Of a DNA stretch of 64,000 nt, positions 45,646 to 56,092 are shown in pieces. The position numbers and the translations under genes were made by a program. The stretch is from positions 111,184,163 through 111,248,162 of the forward strand of contig OZ020267.1 of assembly GCA_963971225.1 (NCBI GenBank), written 5' to 3'. This stretch comes from Melieria omissa. Lineage: Eukaryota; Arthropoda; Insecta; Diptera; Ulidiidae. Every line of letters starts with the position of its first letter. The first letter of the stretch is position 1. Under the pieces are notes generated by a model. The model had not been told where the DNA came from, made no database searches, and saw only the letters and a program-made list of their open reading frames with translations.

Positions 45646-46430
45646 AAAAAAATGTTTTGTTGACTTGTGTAGAAATAAAACAAACAAAACATATAAAAAA
45701 AATAGAAAATCAACAATAGTCAAAGTAGAAAGAAGAAAAAACGACTGTCATTTTTTACAGCCAGCATTTTGGGCAACACCCACACACTCCCACTTACACA
45801 TACTCACACTCACACCCACACACTCTGACTGTGATTGTGCCATATGTGAGGCAAGAAATAATTTAAATGTGTATGTGGTGGCACTTTATGCAAAATTGCA
45901 ACAACAACAAAAATCACTACAATAACAAAATGTCAACAGAAAAATAATAAAACATATATAAGCATGAAAACAGCAACAATAACATAAGCAAAGCAACAAA
46001 AGTGAAAAGCAATGCCATATCAGCCGGAAAGTAGGCAAAGGCAAACGACACACGAAATATTGCATGTATGTGTGTGCGCCCTATCGAGGAGTGGTTTAGG
46101 CTGACTTGTGTTTGTTTGTGTGTGTGTGTGCATTCCCGTGTCAACGTTGTGTGTGACGCTGTGTGAGGACAAGAAAACTGTGTCACACCTTAAATTTTTC
46201 ACATTGCTTTGTTTTTGTCAACGCAGTCGCTGCTCGTAGTTAATCTTTTTGCTTTGAATAAAATAGAATTTGGTGAGCATAGCAGCGAAAAACAGTGACA
46301 TGAAGAAACCATGGCAAAGGTGAAAACTAGTGGCAACAAGAATTTGAGCCACAATGCAGACTCACATGCCCAGCGAACTGGAAACAGTGCCTTAACCAAA
46401 GCGGCCTAACAGACAGTGAGACACGGAGTA

Positions 46431-46450
46431 AGAGAGAGAGAGAGAGAGAG
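46431..46450. repeat. (GA)n microsatellite
   Basis: Ten GA dinucleotides, followed by GTAGAGGTAG. Confidence 0.9.
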
Positions 46451-47034
46451 GTAGAGGTAGAAAAAGAGAGTGAAAGAATGAAAGAACTCTGACGCTCAAC
46501 GCATGAATATTTATTGCCAATTCACGCAAAGTGCGAACGAATATTTCATGCATGTTGTGCTACATTTTTGTTATTGTTGTATGTATTTTTTGGTGTTTGT
46601 GTAACACTTTTTGTTGCCTTTCACTTTTAACTTTACGCACAGCTCAAGTGAAAAATGACTTAAAGTTACTTTGGCGCAACAGTGTTGCCTCAAAAAGCAA
46701 TGGAGTGAAGAAGGGCGAATGGAAAGAAAAGGAAGTTGAGAAGTTGGTTGGTTTTTTGTTGTTATTTGGTGCAGCTACAAAAAATGAAAGCAATTCCTCA
46801 AGGAATGCTGAAATATTGGACAGATTAAGAGATCGCTACGGCGTTCAGACGAAAAAAGTGCCAAATCATTTAGAAAGCAAAATGATTTGGAAAGGAAGCG
46901 AAATGTTGATGTCACGTTAGGACACAACATGACTCAAAGATTTAAATATTTTAAACAGTGATTTGTAATGACAATTGAGATAATGAGATTGAGATTTTGT
47001 GTTGCTTGTAAATTGTCACCTAAGAGGTCGTTCA

Positions 47035-47238
47035 AGGCCTATGAAATTACAAAAAAAAATTTTGTTGTATGAGTGGTGGTACGGCCTTGTGCCCTTAGAG
47101 ATCAAAAGTTAATCAGGAACCTTCTACTAGACACACCACCCATTGTGTCTAAATTTCAGATCAATCGGTCCAATAACTTCCAAAACTATAAAGGACAAAC
47201 AAACCTTCAGACGGACAATTATTCACTTTTATAAAGAT
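47035..47238. mobile_element. transposon tail remnant
   Basis: The string ATTTCAGATCAATCGGTCCAA...AAAGGACAAACAAACCTTCAGACGGACAA...TTTTATAAAGATGAG has the layout of many insect repeat tails (a 'fields like ATCGGTC...ACAGACGGAC' ending), similar in style to 42220-42325. The class is uncertain and no open frame is present. Confidence 0.4.
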
Positions 47239-47252
47239 GAGTTTGTTTTATG

Positions 47253-47704
47253 ACACCGTGCGACAAAAATTCAAAAAATTTTGCACACCGCAAAAAATCC
47301 ATATGGGCGTGAAACTAGGGAACAAATATAATAATACTGCGTACTCAGTGTTTCATTTCTACATCCTTTGTCCTTTTAAAAGGACTAAAAAATTTTTAAG
47401 GGGATACAAAATAAAAAAGTATAAACAATACATAACCTCGTTAGAATATGGCAATATGACTATGTAAAGGATTAAAAGGGCATACAAGATTAAACATTTT
47501 CAAGGACCTTTTTCACATCCTTTTTTTACAAATAGATATAAAATCAATTTTATTTAAATTCTGAAGTTTTTCTTCTTTCAAGTCCTTTTACAAGGACAAA
47601 GGATGTAGAAATGAAAAACTGAGTATGCAGTATTACTATATTTGGTTTCTAGTTTCACGCCCATATGGATTTTTCCTGGTGTGAAAAATGTTGTCGCACG
47701 GTGT
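47253..47704. mobile_element. MITE with ~130-bp terminal inverted repeats
   Basis: Begins ACACCGTGCGACAA and ends TTGTCGCACGGTGT. The left arm (47253-47386) and right arm (47581-47704) match as reverse complements over most of their length, including CCATATGGGCGTGAAACTAG and TTTCTACATCCTTTGTCC. The middle ~194 bp is unique and AT-rich, so a single strand could fold into a long hairpin. I could not see a target-site duplication. The short open frame at 47237-47467 lies in the arm and carries no transposase motif. Superfamily unknown. Confidence 0.85.
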
Positions 47705-48939
47705 AATCAAATAATTGTCCAACATTTGCAACAACTGCCAAACTATTCTCACAATAAAAGCATTGAAAGCGTCTAAGGCCACTAAAATTTGCTGTTTCAA
47801 ATTTCATAGTCTATTTACGGGCGCTGTTAAAATGGTGTTTTATGCTTTTCATACTTTTACCATAATTTATAAATTTATTTATGTATTTAATGTTCTTTTT
47901 TTTGGCAAATTATCTCAACATGTTAGCGTGAAATAATGAGCACAGGTATCACAACAACAACAGCAATTGCTTTCAATGCGCACAAAACTATGCAGCAAAC
48001 TGCACAGCATAACAAATAACAGCAATAATTTTGCACCAACAATACAAACAATTGCACACTTTTCGCATTTGGTGTAATTATGAATTTTTATTTTTTGGAA
48101 ATTTTCCGCATTTCGTACGCTGTGCACGAATTCGAAATTTTTGCTACGCATGTTGCGTGCATCGAATGCTGTTGCTGTTGCTATTGCTGGCGGCAATGCA
48201 GTAAATTGCACTGTGCAAAAATTTTCCCCATAAAACACACACACACACACACACAGACAGACAGACAGACCCAGGCACAATCACGCACATATAAACATAA
48301 ATGGCTGCGAATGTCTGCATTGTGTGTGTTTTCAGCTGAGTTTTCATTTTTTGTTGTAACATTGTGTTTTATTATTTGTATTTTTTGTAATTTTTTTAAT
48401 TTTTTTTTTTGTTTTTTTTTTGTTGGAAAAGCGTAAGGAAAATGTAATTATTTCCATAATAAACGATTTTATAATTAAGTTGTGCGCAGTTGAGTGGGGC
48501 GTGCCGCCCTTTTTATTGCCATTGTGCTGTGGTGCTTATTTGTTATTTGTTGCTGGCCGTGTTGGGCAGGTAATGTTAGTGTGTGTGTTATATACATACA
48601 TACACAAACTCACATTTATATTGAGCTTAAAGTTTAATTGTGCACTCACCTGCTGTGCGCGCTAGCACTTGTGGCTATCTGTGTCTGCCATTGTCTGCTT
48701 TCAGGCGTCAGCGCTTCGTTTACTTTGGCGATTTTGTTTTTTTTAGTATCGTCTCATAATACAGCAACAATGTACCTTAGGTATTATTTCTCTATTTTTA
48801 ATTGAAATACATTTTAAACATTTTTATGATTCTTGCAGTTTCTTTGTTGCATGGTTATTGTTGCTTTAGTTATTGTTGTTGTTGTTGGCTATTTGTTAGT
48901 ATTGATACTTAAAATTTCTACCGCGTTGTAAAGATTATG
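47705..48939. other. non-coding region
   Basis: AT-rich, with a CA/CAGA tract at 48235-48270, T-runs at 48390-48425, and TTG triplets. No recognised coding family. Confidence 0.5.
48235..48270. repeat. (CA)n(CAGA)n microsatellite
   Basis: About eleven CA units run directly into four CAGA units. Confidence 0.9.
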
Positions 48940-49800
48940 TCGCTATAAGTGACAAGCGGCAGCAAATATGCCTTAGCGCCTCAAAGTATGCCATGAAGAA
49001 TGAGCAGGAGATGAATATTTGCCAGCGACTATTTGTCTATAAGAATTCATTTAATTACAAAAATAACAATATTTTATATAGTGTCGCTATGAACGAAAAG
49101 CGGCTGCAATTATGTATTAGCGCCTAAAAGTATGCCACAAAAATTAGCAAAAGATTATTTTATGCTAGCGACAGTTGTCTATAAGAATTCATTTAATTAG
49201 AAAAATAACAATATTTTATATATTGTTGCTATGAACGAAAAGCGGCTGCAATTATGTATTAGCGCCTAAAAGTATAGCATCAAAAATGAGCAAGAAATTA
49301 ATTTAAGTAGTAAGTTAGCATTCATTTCGTTAGAAAAATAACAATATTTTATATTTTTTCGCTATGAACGAAAAGCGGCTACAAATATGTCGCAGCGCCT
49401 AAAAGTATGCCATGAAAAATGAGGAAGAAATGAATTTATTCCAGCGACAATTGTCTATAAGAATTCATTTAACTATCAAAATAACAATGTTTTATATTTC
49501 TTCGCAATGTCCAAAAAGCGGCAGCAAGTATGCCTCAGCGCCTAAAAGTATGCCATGAAGAATGAGCAAGTGATTATTTTATGCCAGCGACAGTTGTCTA
49601 TAAGAATTAATTTAGTTATATTTTATATTTTGTATTTTTCGCTATGAACGAAAAGCGGCTACAAATATGTCTTAGCGCCTAAAAGTATGCCATCAAAAAT
49701 GAGCAACAGATGAATTTATGCCAGCGACAGTGTCTATAAGAATCCGTTGTATTAGGAAAATATCAATATTTTATATTTTTTAATAGGTTTTTGTACTTCT
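48940..49800. repeat. ~142-bp tandem array, six units, each carrying the 14-mer
   Basis: Motif positions on the minus strand are 48978 (GCCTCAAAGTATGC), 49122, 49264 (core ends TATAGC), 49397, 49540 and 49677, giving spacings of 144, 142, 133, 143 and 137 bp. Other unit words are CGCTATGAACGAAAAGCGGC, TGCCAGCGACAGTTGTCTAT, AAGAATTCATTTAATTA and AACAATATTTTATAT. Apart from the motif and its C/G flank (GCGCCTAAAAG) the unit shows no resemblance to the 7.5-8.6 kb array. A reversed motif copy at 49804 sits directly at the right edge. Confidence 0.92.
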
Positions 49801-49803
49801 GTT

Positions 49804-49817
49804 GCATACTTTTAGGT
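49804..49817 (+). repeat. dispersed motif copy at the array edge (GCATACTTTTAGGT)
   Basis: Exact core, opposite in direction to the motifs inside the adjoining array; last base T. Confidence 0.82.
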
Positions 49818-52800
49818 GCTTTAAGAGTTGCATTGACTGCTTGCTGTATTGTTAAGGCAAATTACAATTTAATTGCATTCTTTTTTTGTCAATTTGTTTA
49901 GCCTCGCAAACATTTCCATTCATTTCATTGTTTAAAATGAATTACATCGTTTAGAAAAATTTTCAAGTAGTCTAAATAACTGAAAGCATTAGCTAATAGC
50001 TGGAATACTGAATTCTGAAAGCTAAATAAAGATGAGAAGGTACTCGATTTGGTCAAGTTTCTGTAGAGCTGGTTTTACCTCATCGTATTACACAATCATG
50101 TCAGTATTCTACTTGAATTTAAATCATCTTTAACTTCCTCTGTCAACTACACACATACACTCATAATTTCTCTCTCATTTTCCATGTAGAAACAAAAAGA
50201 AAGTGACAACACAACGAAGTCGCCTTAATAATCTTACCACTTTCTAGCTTTTTATGGGATTAGGTCTGGGTTTTCGTTTTGTTTATCGGCTTTTGCTGCT
50301 TAGGCATTGTGAATTGCTTAATTTACGTCATTCACTACACACTCAGCTCAGCTGATTACCTCAAGCTTGCTAACTAACCTCGTAAGCGGCTTAATTAGCT
50401 ACGCCACATCGTTCCCTTCCAGCATGTCTGGTTCACTATGCTCGCCTCATTGCCAAGTCCAACTGACTGCTTTACGCGCTCGTAGGCCGCACGAAATGTG
50501 CGGAAATGTTCACGCAGTAAATATTAGAAATTATTGCTCTCACTCCGCGTTGGACAAAGCAGCGCAGTCGATTTAATGCTTTTACTGTTTTTTTTTACGC
50601 AGTTTCAACAGAAAATTAGTAGCATTCACTTATTTTGTTTTTTTCTTGTGCTACCAGATTTGTCAGTGCACTATGCTGCCTGATTTGCGAGTTGTGCGTT
50701 GAGTCTTCCACTATGCTGTTTATATATACTTATATAAATTTTTTTAGATTCTTCTTCTAAGCACTTTTTAATCCGTTGCTGTTGTTCCAGCTAATTATTT
50801 CATGCTTAAATGCACAACGACAATGTGTGTTTCTTCCTGCATGTCGACAAATTATAGCCAGGCAACGCAAAGCGTTTCAATTCATTTCACAATTAAGTGG
50901 CATTTAATTGAGGTTAATGCTGCTAGCACCAGGCAAACACGCAAACTCACATAGATGTGTATAGTGAATAAAAAATGCATGCAAATTCATGCAAATGTTT
51001 TTGTTAGAGACGCAGGCATGGAAGACTTTCTCAATAGCAGAATTTTGATATGCCAGAGAATTTTTTAATATAAAAGCCATTGAGTTGTGAAGCCAATAAC
51101 CTGAGGTTTAAAGTTAATCTCGACTTTCGAGGCCTTTTTCTGAGAGCTTTAGTTGTAAAGACAAGAAACTACTGCCAAAAGTTTCTTAGAAGATAACTCA
51201 CGAACACAAATTTGACTCTCATAGCAAGTTCAGCCATAGCCATTCTAAATCTTTGTTAAAACTTAAAGTGTCATTAATGTAAAATGCATAATTTTGCCTT
51301 TAAGAAAAAGTCCCATCACTGCAATTCAACATGTTGAAATTATTCCTACTCGATTACTATTCTCAACTTTCAACCTCAGCAAACTCCTCGTTTGCTTCTG
51401 GCCAACTTTTGTTATATAAGTAATTGGCTATTGCGCATTTAATTGCCTCAAATATTTTTCTACTTGATTGCACTTTATGCTCGTTGCACTTTACTGCCTG
51501 GAAAGCCACACACGAACACCGGCATCATCAACGTTGCACCGCACCCAACTTGCGGTTTGCTCAAAAGCTTAAAGCCGCATTTACCATAATTGAGTGCAAC
51601 GTTGACATTTATGCCACCGATGCCAGACCGCTTACACACACACGTTGCATACGTACGATTCCTAAGCGATTCCTTACACTTCACTGACCAATCGAAAGCC
51701 ACATAATAACTGCAAGCAACAACAACAACAAACACTACAATAATGGCAGGAAATTTGCATTTAGTTGCGTAGCATAAAATCATTTAAGGATGAAATCATT
51801 TTGTTGTATTTTTTGGCACACTTCCATTGTACGAAAATACTCGAATGGAGTTGTTGTTGTTGTTGTTGTTAAATGCATCTTCTTGTGTATTCAAATTATT
51901 TGAAAATTATTTGAGCTTCTTTGAAAGTGTTTGCTTGTGAGCATTTGTGGTTGTTGGGTATTTTGTTTTTATGATGAAAATCTTAAATTTTGCTGCTAAT
52001 TTACTCTAACGCCCAGAGTGACCGCACACACATATACACACTCAGTTAAACACTTGTGGCAGCTGCAATGAGATTTTAAAACCTAACGCCACTGTGGCAC
52101 TGCCCTGTTGGCTAATTAGTTAACACAACACAACTAACGAAATGAGCACAAAACTACATACAAGAGATTTCATTGGAATAAAAGGGCGCGCCAACTGCAA
52201 CAAACCCACAAAAAACACACAAACCACCAACAAATTAGAATGCAATGTGTGCAAAAAAAAATACTAAAAAACAACAACAAAAAACTAAATGCAATTACAA
52301 ACTAATAAACAAGCGGCAAATAATGAAAAAACTACAGCGACATGTGTGTGTCGACTCACATACAAACACACATTCGCATGACGAGCATACAACCAAAAGC
52401 TACAACAAAATATGGTTTAAAAAAACTAATGCCACAAATAAACAAGCGACGCCATGTTGCCAACAGCACAACAACAACAACAATTAAATATACAACAAAG
52501 CCAACAAAAAGAATTTAATTATTTCGATATGCACAACGACGAACCGAGGTGGCTGGTTGACGTGCAATGCTAAAGTGTTGCCGCAGCACATCAGCTAAAT
52601 TGACAAAAAACAAAAAAAAAACAACAATAAAAAAAATAACAGCACAACTAACTAAAAACGACATAAAGTCAGCATTTACACGCAGCCAACTTAACCACAA
52701 CAAAAGCAACAGCAACAGATAACATTTTTATAAGCCGTGTCATTTGTACGAGTGCCACTGCTGTCTGTCCCGCTCTCTGACCATTTTTATATGTGTTGTG

Positions 52801-53402
52801 TTTTTGTGCATTTTCGTTGCACAAATGCTTTGGTTATTATGTCGTCCGTTAGCCAAATTGGCGTTTAAATTGACACTTAAAAAAATACATGTCAGTTCAG
52901 CTTATTTCGTGCATTTATATTTAATAATTTTCTATTATAATTCTTTCGAGAATTTTTCTACAATTTTAACTATTTATATATTTTCTCATTTCATTTATAA
53001 TTGCCGCCGTTTGTGTTTAATGTGACATGGAATTTTTACATAATTAAACAAAAACTGTTTAAACAAAATTAATTTTGCGATTTAATTTTGTTTTCCATTT
53101 TTCATCGTATTTATTGTACACACAGACACAGAGTTATGTCTGTTTGAATTACTACAACAACAACTTGGTTTATTTGGCTTGCATCTATTTACACACGTCA
53201 GCAGTTAATAGTTAATAACTGTTGTTTTTATTTATTGCATTACTTCATTTAATATGCATTAATTTTTATTTGAATATTAAATAATGAACTCATGTGCTTT
53301 TGTTGACTTGACAAAAAGAAAAAAAACAATTTTTTTGGCTTATTAATTAGTTGATCAAATACTTAAATCATCATTTTTGTATTTGCGCCATCATTTTTTA
53401 CT
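49818..53402. other. non-coding region
   Basis: AT-rich throughout with CAA triplets (51718, 52470), a TTG run at 51850-51870 and CA-rich stretches. No dispersed-motif copies were found here. Frames such as 51424-51687 overlap longer or equal frames on the other strand and show no known family. Confidence 0.5.
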
Positions 53403-54800
53403 TTCGGTTAGTGATAACTGAAAGTCTTTTGACACCATTTTCTGTTGGCAACTGCAATTTTATGCTATTCAGTTAATTTCATTGATTTTTGTTAAGTTTT
53501 TAGTTTCAGTTAGTAGTAACCGAAAGTCTGTCAAGGCTTTTTTGAAAACTATTTTAAATGGTGTGGCTTTAACAAACTCAAAAACTTTCTCGATAGATGC
53601 AATTAAATGCTTTTAAGTTATTTGCTACTTCTAAATGTAGTAAGTACTAACCGAAAGTGTTAAGGCCACTTGTCACTTTTTCTCAGCTAATTGCAATGTA
53701 TTGATTGCAGTTAGTGATAACCGAAAGGCGTTTATATGTTTTTTAATCTTGACGACCAAGTAATATGGATGCAATTAATTTCTTTTAAGTTATTTGCTAC
53801 TTCTGAATGCAGTAAGTGCTAACCGAAAGTTTGTAGGCCATTGTTAGCAAGCATGTTAGGCATAGACTTTGACACCATTTTCTGTTGGCAATTGAAATTT
53901 GGTGTTATTCAGTTAATTTCTTTGGGTTTTGTGAAATTTTTTGGTTTCGGTTAGTGATAACCGAAAGTCTATCTGCTCTTTTTCGACAAATATTTACAAT
54001 TGCATGGCTTTAATTAACTTTTTCTCAGCTAATTGCAAAGTATTGATTGCAGTTAGTGATAACCGAAAAGACCTAATATGTTTTTGATCTTGATGGCCAA
54101 GTTTTATGGATGCAATTTATTTAAAACAAAACAAAAGTCTTTTGATAACGTTTTCTGTTAGCACTTGAAATTTTATGTTATTTAGTTAATTCTTTCATTT
54201 TTGTTATTTTTTTTTCTTTCAGTTAGTAGTAACCGAAAGTCCGTCTACGCTTTTTCGCAACATATTTTAAATTTCTTGTCTTAAATTAACTTTTTCTCAG
54301 CTATTTAGTTGCAATGTAATGATTGCAGTTAGTGATAACCGAAAGGCTTTTAGATGTTTGGTAATCTTTATGGCCAAGTTTCATGAATGAAATTAATTTC
54401 TTTTAAGTTATTTGCTACTTCTGAATGCAGTAAGTGCTAACCGAAAGTTTGTAGGCCATTGTTAGCAGACATCTTATGAATTCGTTGCATTGACTTTGAC
54501 ACCGTTTTCTGTTGGCAATTGAAATTGAATGTTATTTAGTTAATTTCTTTGGTTTTTCTTAAGTTTTTAGTTTCAGTTAGTAGTAACCGAAAGTCTGTCA
54601 ACGCTTCTTGGGCAAATATTTTAAATGGCATGGATTTAAGTAACTTTTTCTCAGCTAATAGCATTGTATTGATTACAGTTAGTGATAACCGAAAGGCATT
54701 CAGAAGTGTTTTAAGCTTAATGACCAAGTTTTATGGATGCAATTCATTTCATTTGCTACTTCTGAATGTAGTAAGTGCTAACCGAAAGTGTGTAGGTATT
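53403..54800. repeat. array of TTAGTGATAACCGAAAG boxes (higher-order repeat)
   Basis: Thirteen TAACCGAAAG boxes (the first reads TAACTGAAAG) start near 53415, 53517, 53648, 53718, 53819, 53958, 54059, 54230, 54337, 54438, 54584, 54686 and 54779. Five of the twelve spacings are 101 or 102 bp. Three box contexts alternate: TTTCAGTTAGTAGTAACCG, TTGCAGTTAGTGATAACCG and ATGCAGTAAGTGCTAACCG. At 53945-53966 the box is a perfect palindrome, TTTCGGTTA-gtga-TAACCGAAA. The spacer word ACACCATTTTCTGTTGGCAA recurs at about 53433, 53871 and 54500. A mariner lies just beyond the right edge. Confidence 0.92.
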
Positions 54801-54820
54801 GTTAGCAGATAACTTTTGCA

Positions 54821-55784
54821 ATTGTTATTATAAAGGGTTTTTCAAAAGGAGCGCTACAAAAGTAGACCGATAGGGACAGCAAACGACGCCATATTTTTTT
54901 CCGCTCTTTTGACATTTCTCTTCAGTAAGGTTTGCCATTTCATCATGGAAAGATATACGGTCCAACAACGAGTCGAAATTATTAAAATTTACTACCGAAA
55001 TTCGGAGTCAGTGGCCTCAACTTTAAGAGCGCTACGTCCAATTTATGGTCGTCATAATTGTCATAATTTTTGGCTCAATGGATTTGTCAACAAACAGAAT
55101 ATGCGTTATTGGTCAGGCAGCAATCCACACGTACTCCATGAGTCACCATTGCATCCCGAAAAAATTACGGTTTGGTGCGGTTTATGGGCCGGGGGCGTCA
55201 TTGGGCCGTACTTCTTTCGTGATGATCAAGACCGGCACGTTACTGTGACTGGGAATCGCTACCGTTCAATGATAACCGAATATTTTTGGCCCGAATTGGA
55301 TGATATGGACTTGGACAATATGTGGTTTCAACAGGACGGCGCCACAAGCCACACAGCGCATCGCACAATCGATTTATTGAAAACCAAGTTTGGTGAACGT
55401 GTTATCTCACGACATGGTCCAGTCAATTGGCCGCCTCGGTCGTGCGATTTGACGCCGTTGGACTATTTCCTGTGGGGCTACGTCAAGTCTAAGGTCTATG
55501 CCAACAAGCCAGCGACGATTGATGAACTTCGTACGAATATCGAACGTGAAATTGCGGCAGTATCGGCCGATTTATGCTTAAAAACCGTCGAAAATTGGGT
55601 TCAGCGTCTGGACTTCTGCAAGCGTGCCCGTGGTGGCCATGCAAGAGAAATCGAGTTCCATACATAATGGCATCGAATGTACTTTCACAGGAATAAAGAA
55701 TTTCATTGATATCCAAAACCGTTTTGGTTTTATTTAAAAAAACTTTTGTAGCGCTCTTATTGAAAAACCCTTTATAATAACAAT
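54821..55784 (+). mobile_element. mariner element, DD41D (rosa-like) type, internally deleted
   Basis: The termini are inverted repeats. The outer 25 bp (54821-54845 and 55760-55784) are perfect complements containing TTATTATAAAGGGTTTTTC. After a short mismatch the match continues through GAGCGCTACAAAAGT on the inside. The exact target duplication cannot be fixed because the ends are TA-rich. Total length about 964 bp is short for a mariner (usually about 1.3 kb), consistent with an internal deletion in the transposase. Since inverted repeats are intact, it could be moved by an enzyme supplied elsewhere. Confidence 0.95.
54945..55667 (+). pseudogene. mariner transposase with in-frame internal deletion
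   Basis: Transposase that would cut and paste the element at TA sites. The open frame from the ATG at 54945 gives 240 residues against about 345 usual. Residues 1-38 are the start of the N-terminal DNA-binding region. The frame then jumps (around residues 39-42) directly to FWLNGFVNKQ, which normally follows the first catalytic Asp in a DEAHF-type motif. The second helix-turn-helix, the linker and the first Asp are therefore missing. The second Asp (D131 in FQQDGATSHTA) and the third (D173 in CDLTPLDYFLWG) remain, with 41 residues between them. I recall that spacing for the rosa subfamily of tephritids. The deletion kept the frame open, but catalysis should be lost. Confidence 0.93.
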
Positions 55785-56039
55785 ACCTATTGCTCCAAAA
55801 TCAACAAATTAAAACCATTTAGCCAGAATTTCAATTGTTTAACGTAACCCAACAAGGCATTGCTGAGATTACTATGAGGATCCCAAGTGAATATGAATGA
55901 AAATATTAGAGCAAATAATCTTAAATAATATTAGTAGATAGAAAAATAGTTACTGATTGAATTAATTTATGAAAAACCCTAAAATCCAAAAATTAAAAAC
56001 TAAACAACTAACAAATGTTTCCTTTTCTTCTCTTTGCAG

Positions 56040-56092
56040 GTATTTATGTCAATTGCCAAACGAATCTAAATATGTAATCCCAAAATAAGTAG
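56040..56092 (+). other. candidate 53-nt non-coding exon
   Basis: Upstream are a branch-point-like AACTAAC (about 30 nt before), a pyrimidine tract TTTCCTTTTCTTCTCTTTGCAG ending at 56039, and directly after the segment a good donor AG|GTAAGG. All three frames meet a stop within the segment, so it would have to be untranslated (5' UTR or lncRNA) or a last coding piece. One frame reads YLCQLPNESKYVIPK before its stop, which has no clear match. It is the best host splice-site pair I can find in the window. Confidence 0.4.

Larger units (their letters stand above)
44764..47034. other. non-coding region with a candidate promoter
   Basis: CA-rich (45150-45440, 45775-45830) and CAA-triplet-rich sequence, a GT tract at 46117-46130 and a GA tract at 46431-46450. 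A small inverted pair AAAACTACAA / TTGTAGTTTT lies near 44995-45022. Except for the TATA-like site at 45588, no gene signals were recognised. The 129-codon frame at 46531-46920 has no known domain. Confidence 0.5.

Noticed and set aside
46531..46920. 129-codon plus-strand frame with a charged C-terminal half
   Set aside because: No recognisable domain, no splice or promoter context, and its N-terminal half is a T-rich hydrophobic stretch typical of chance frames here.
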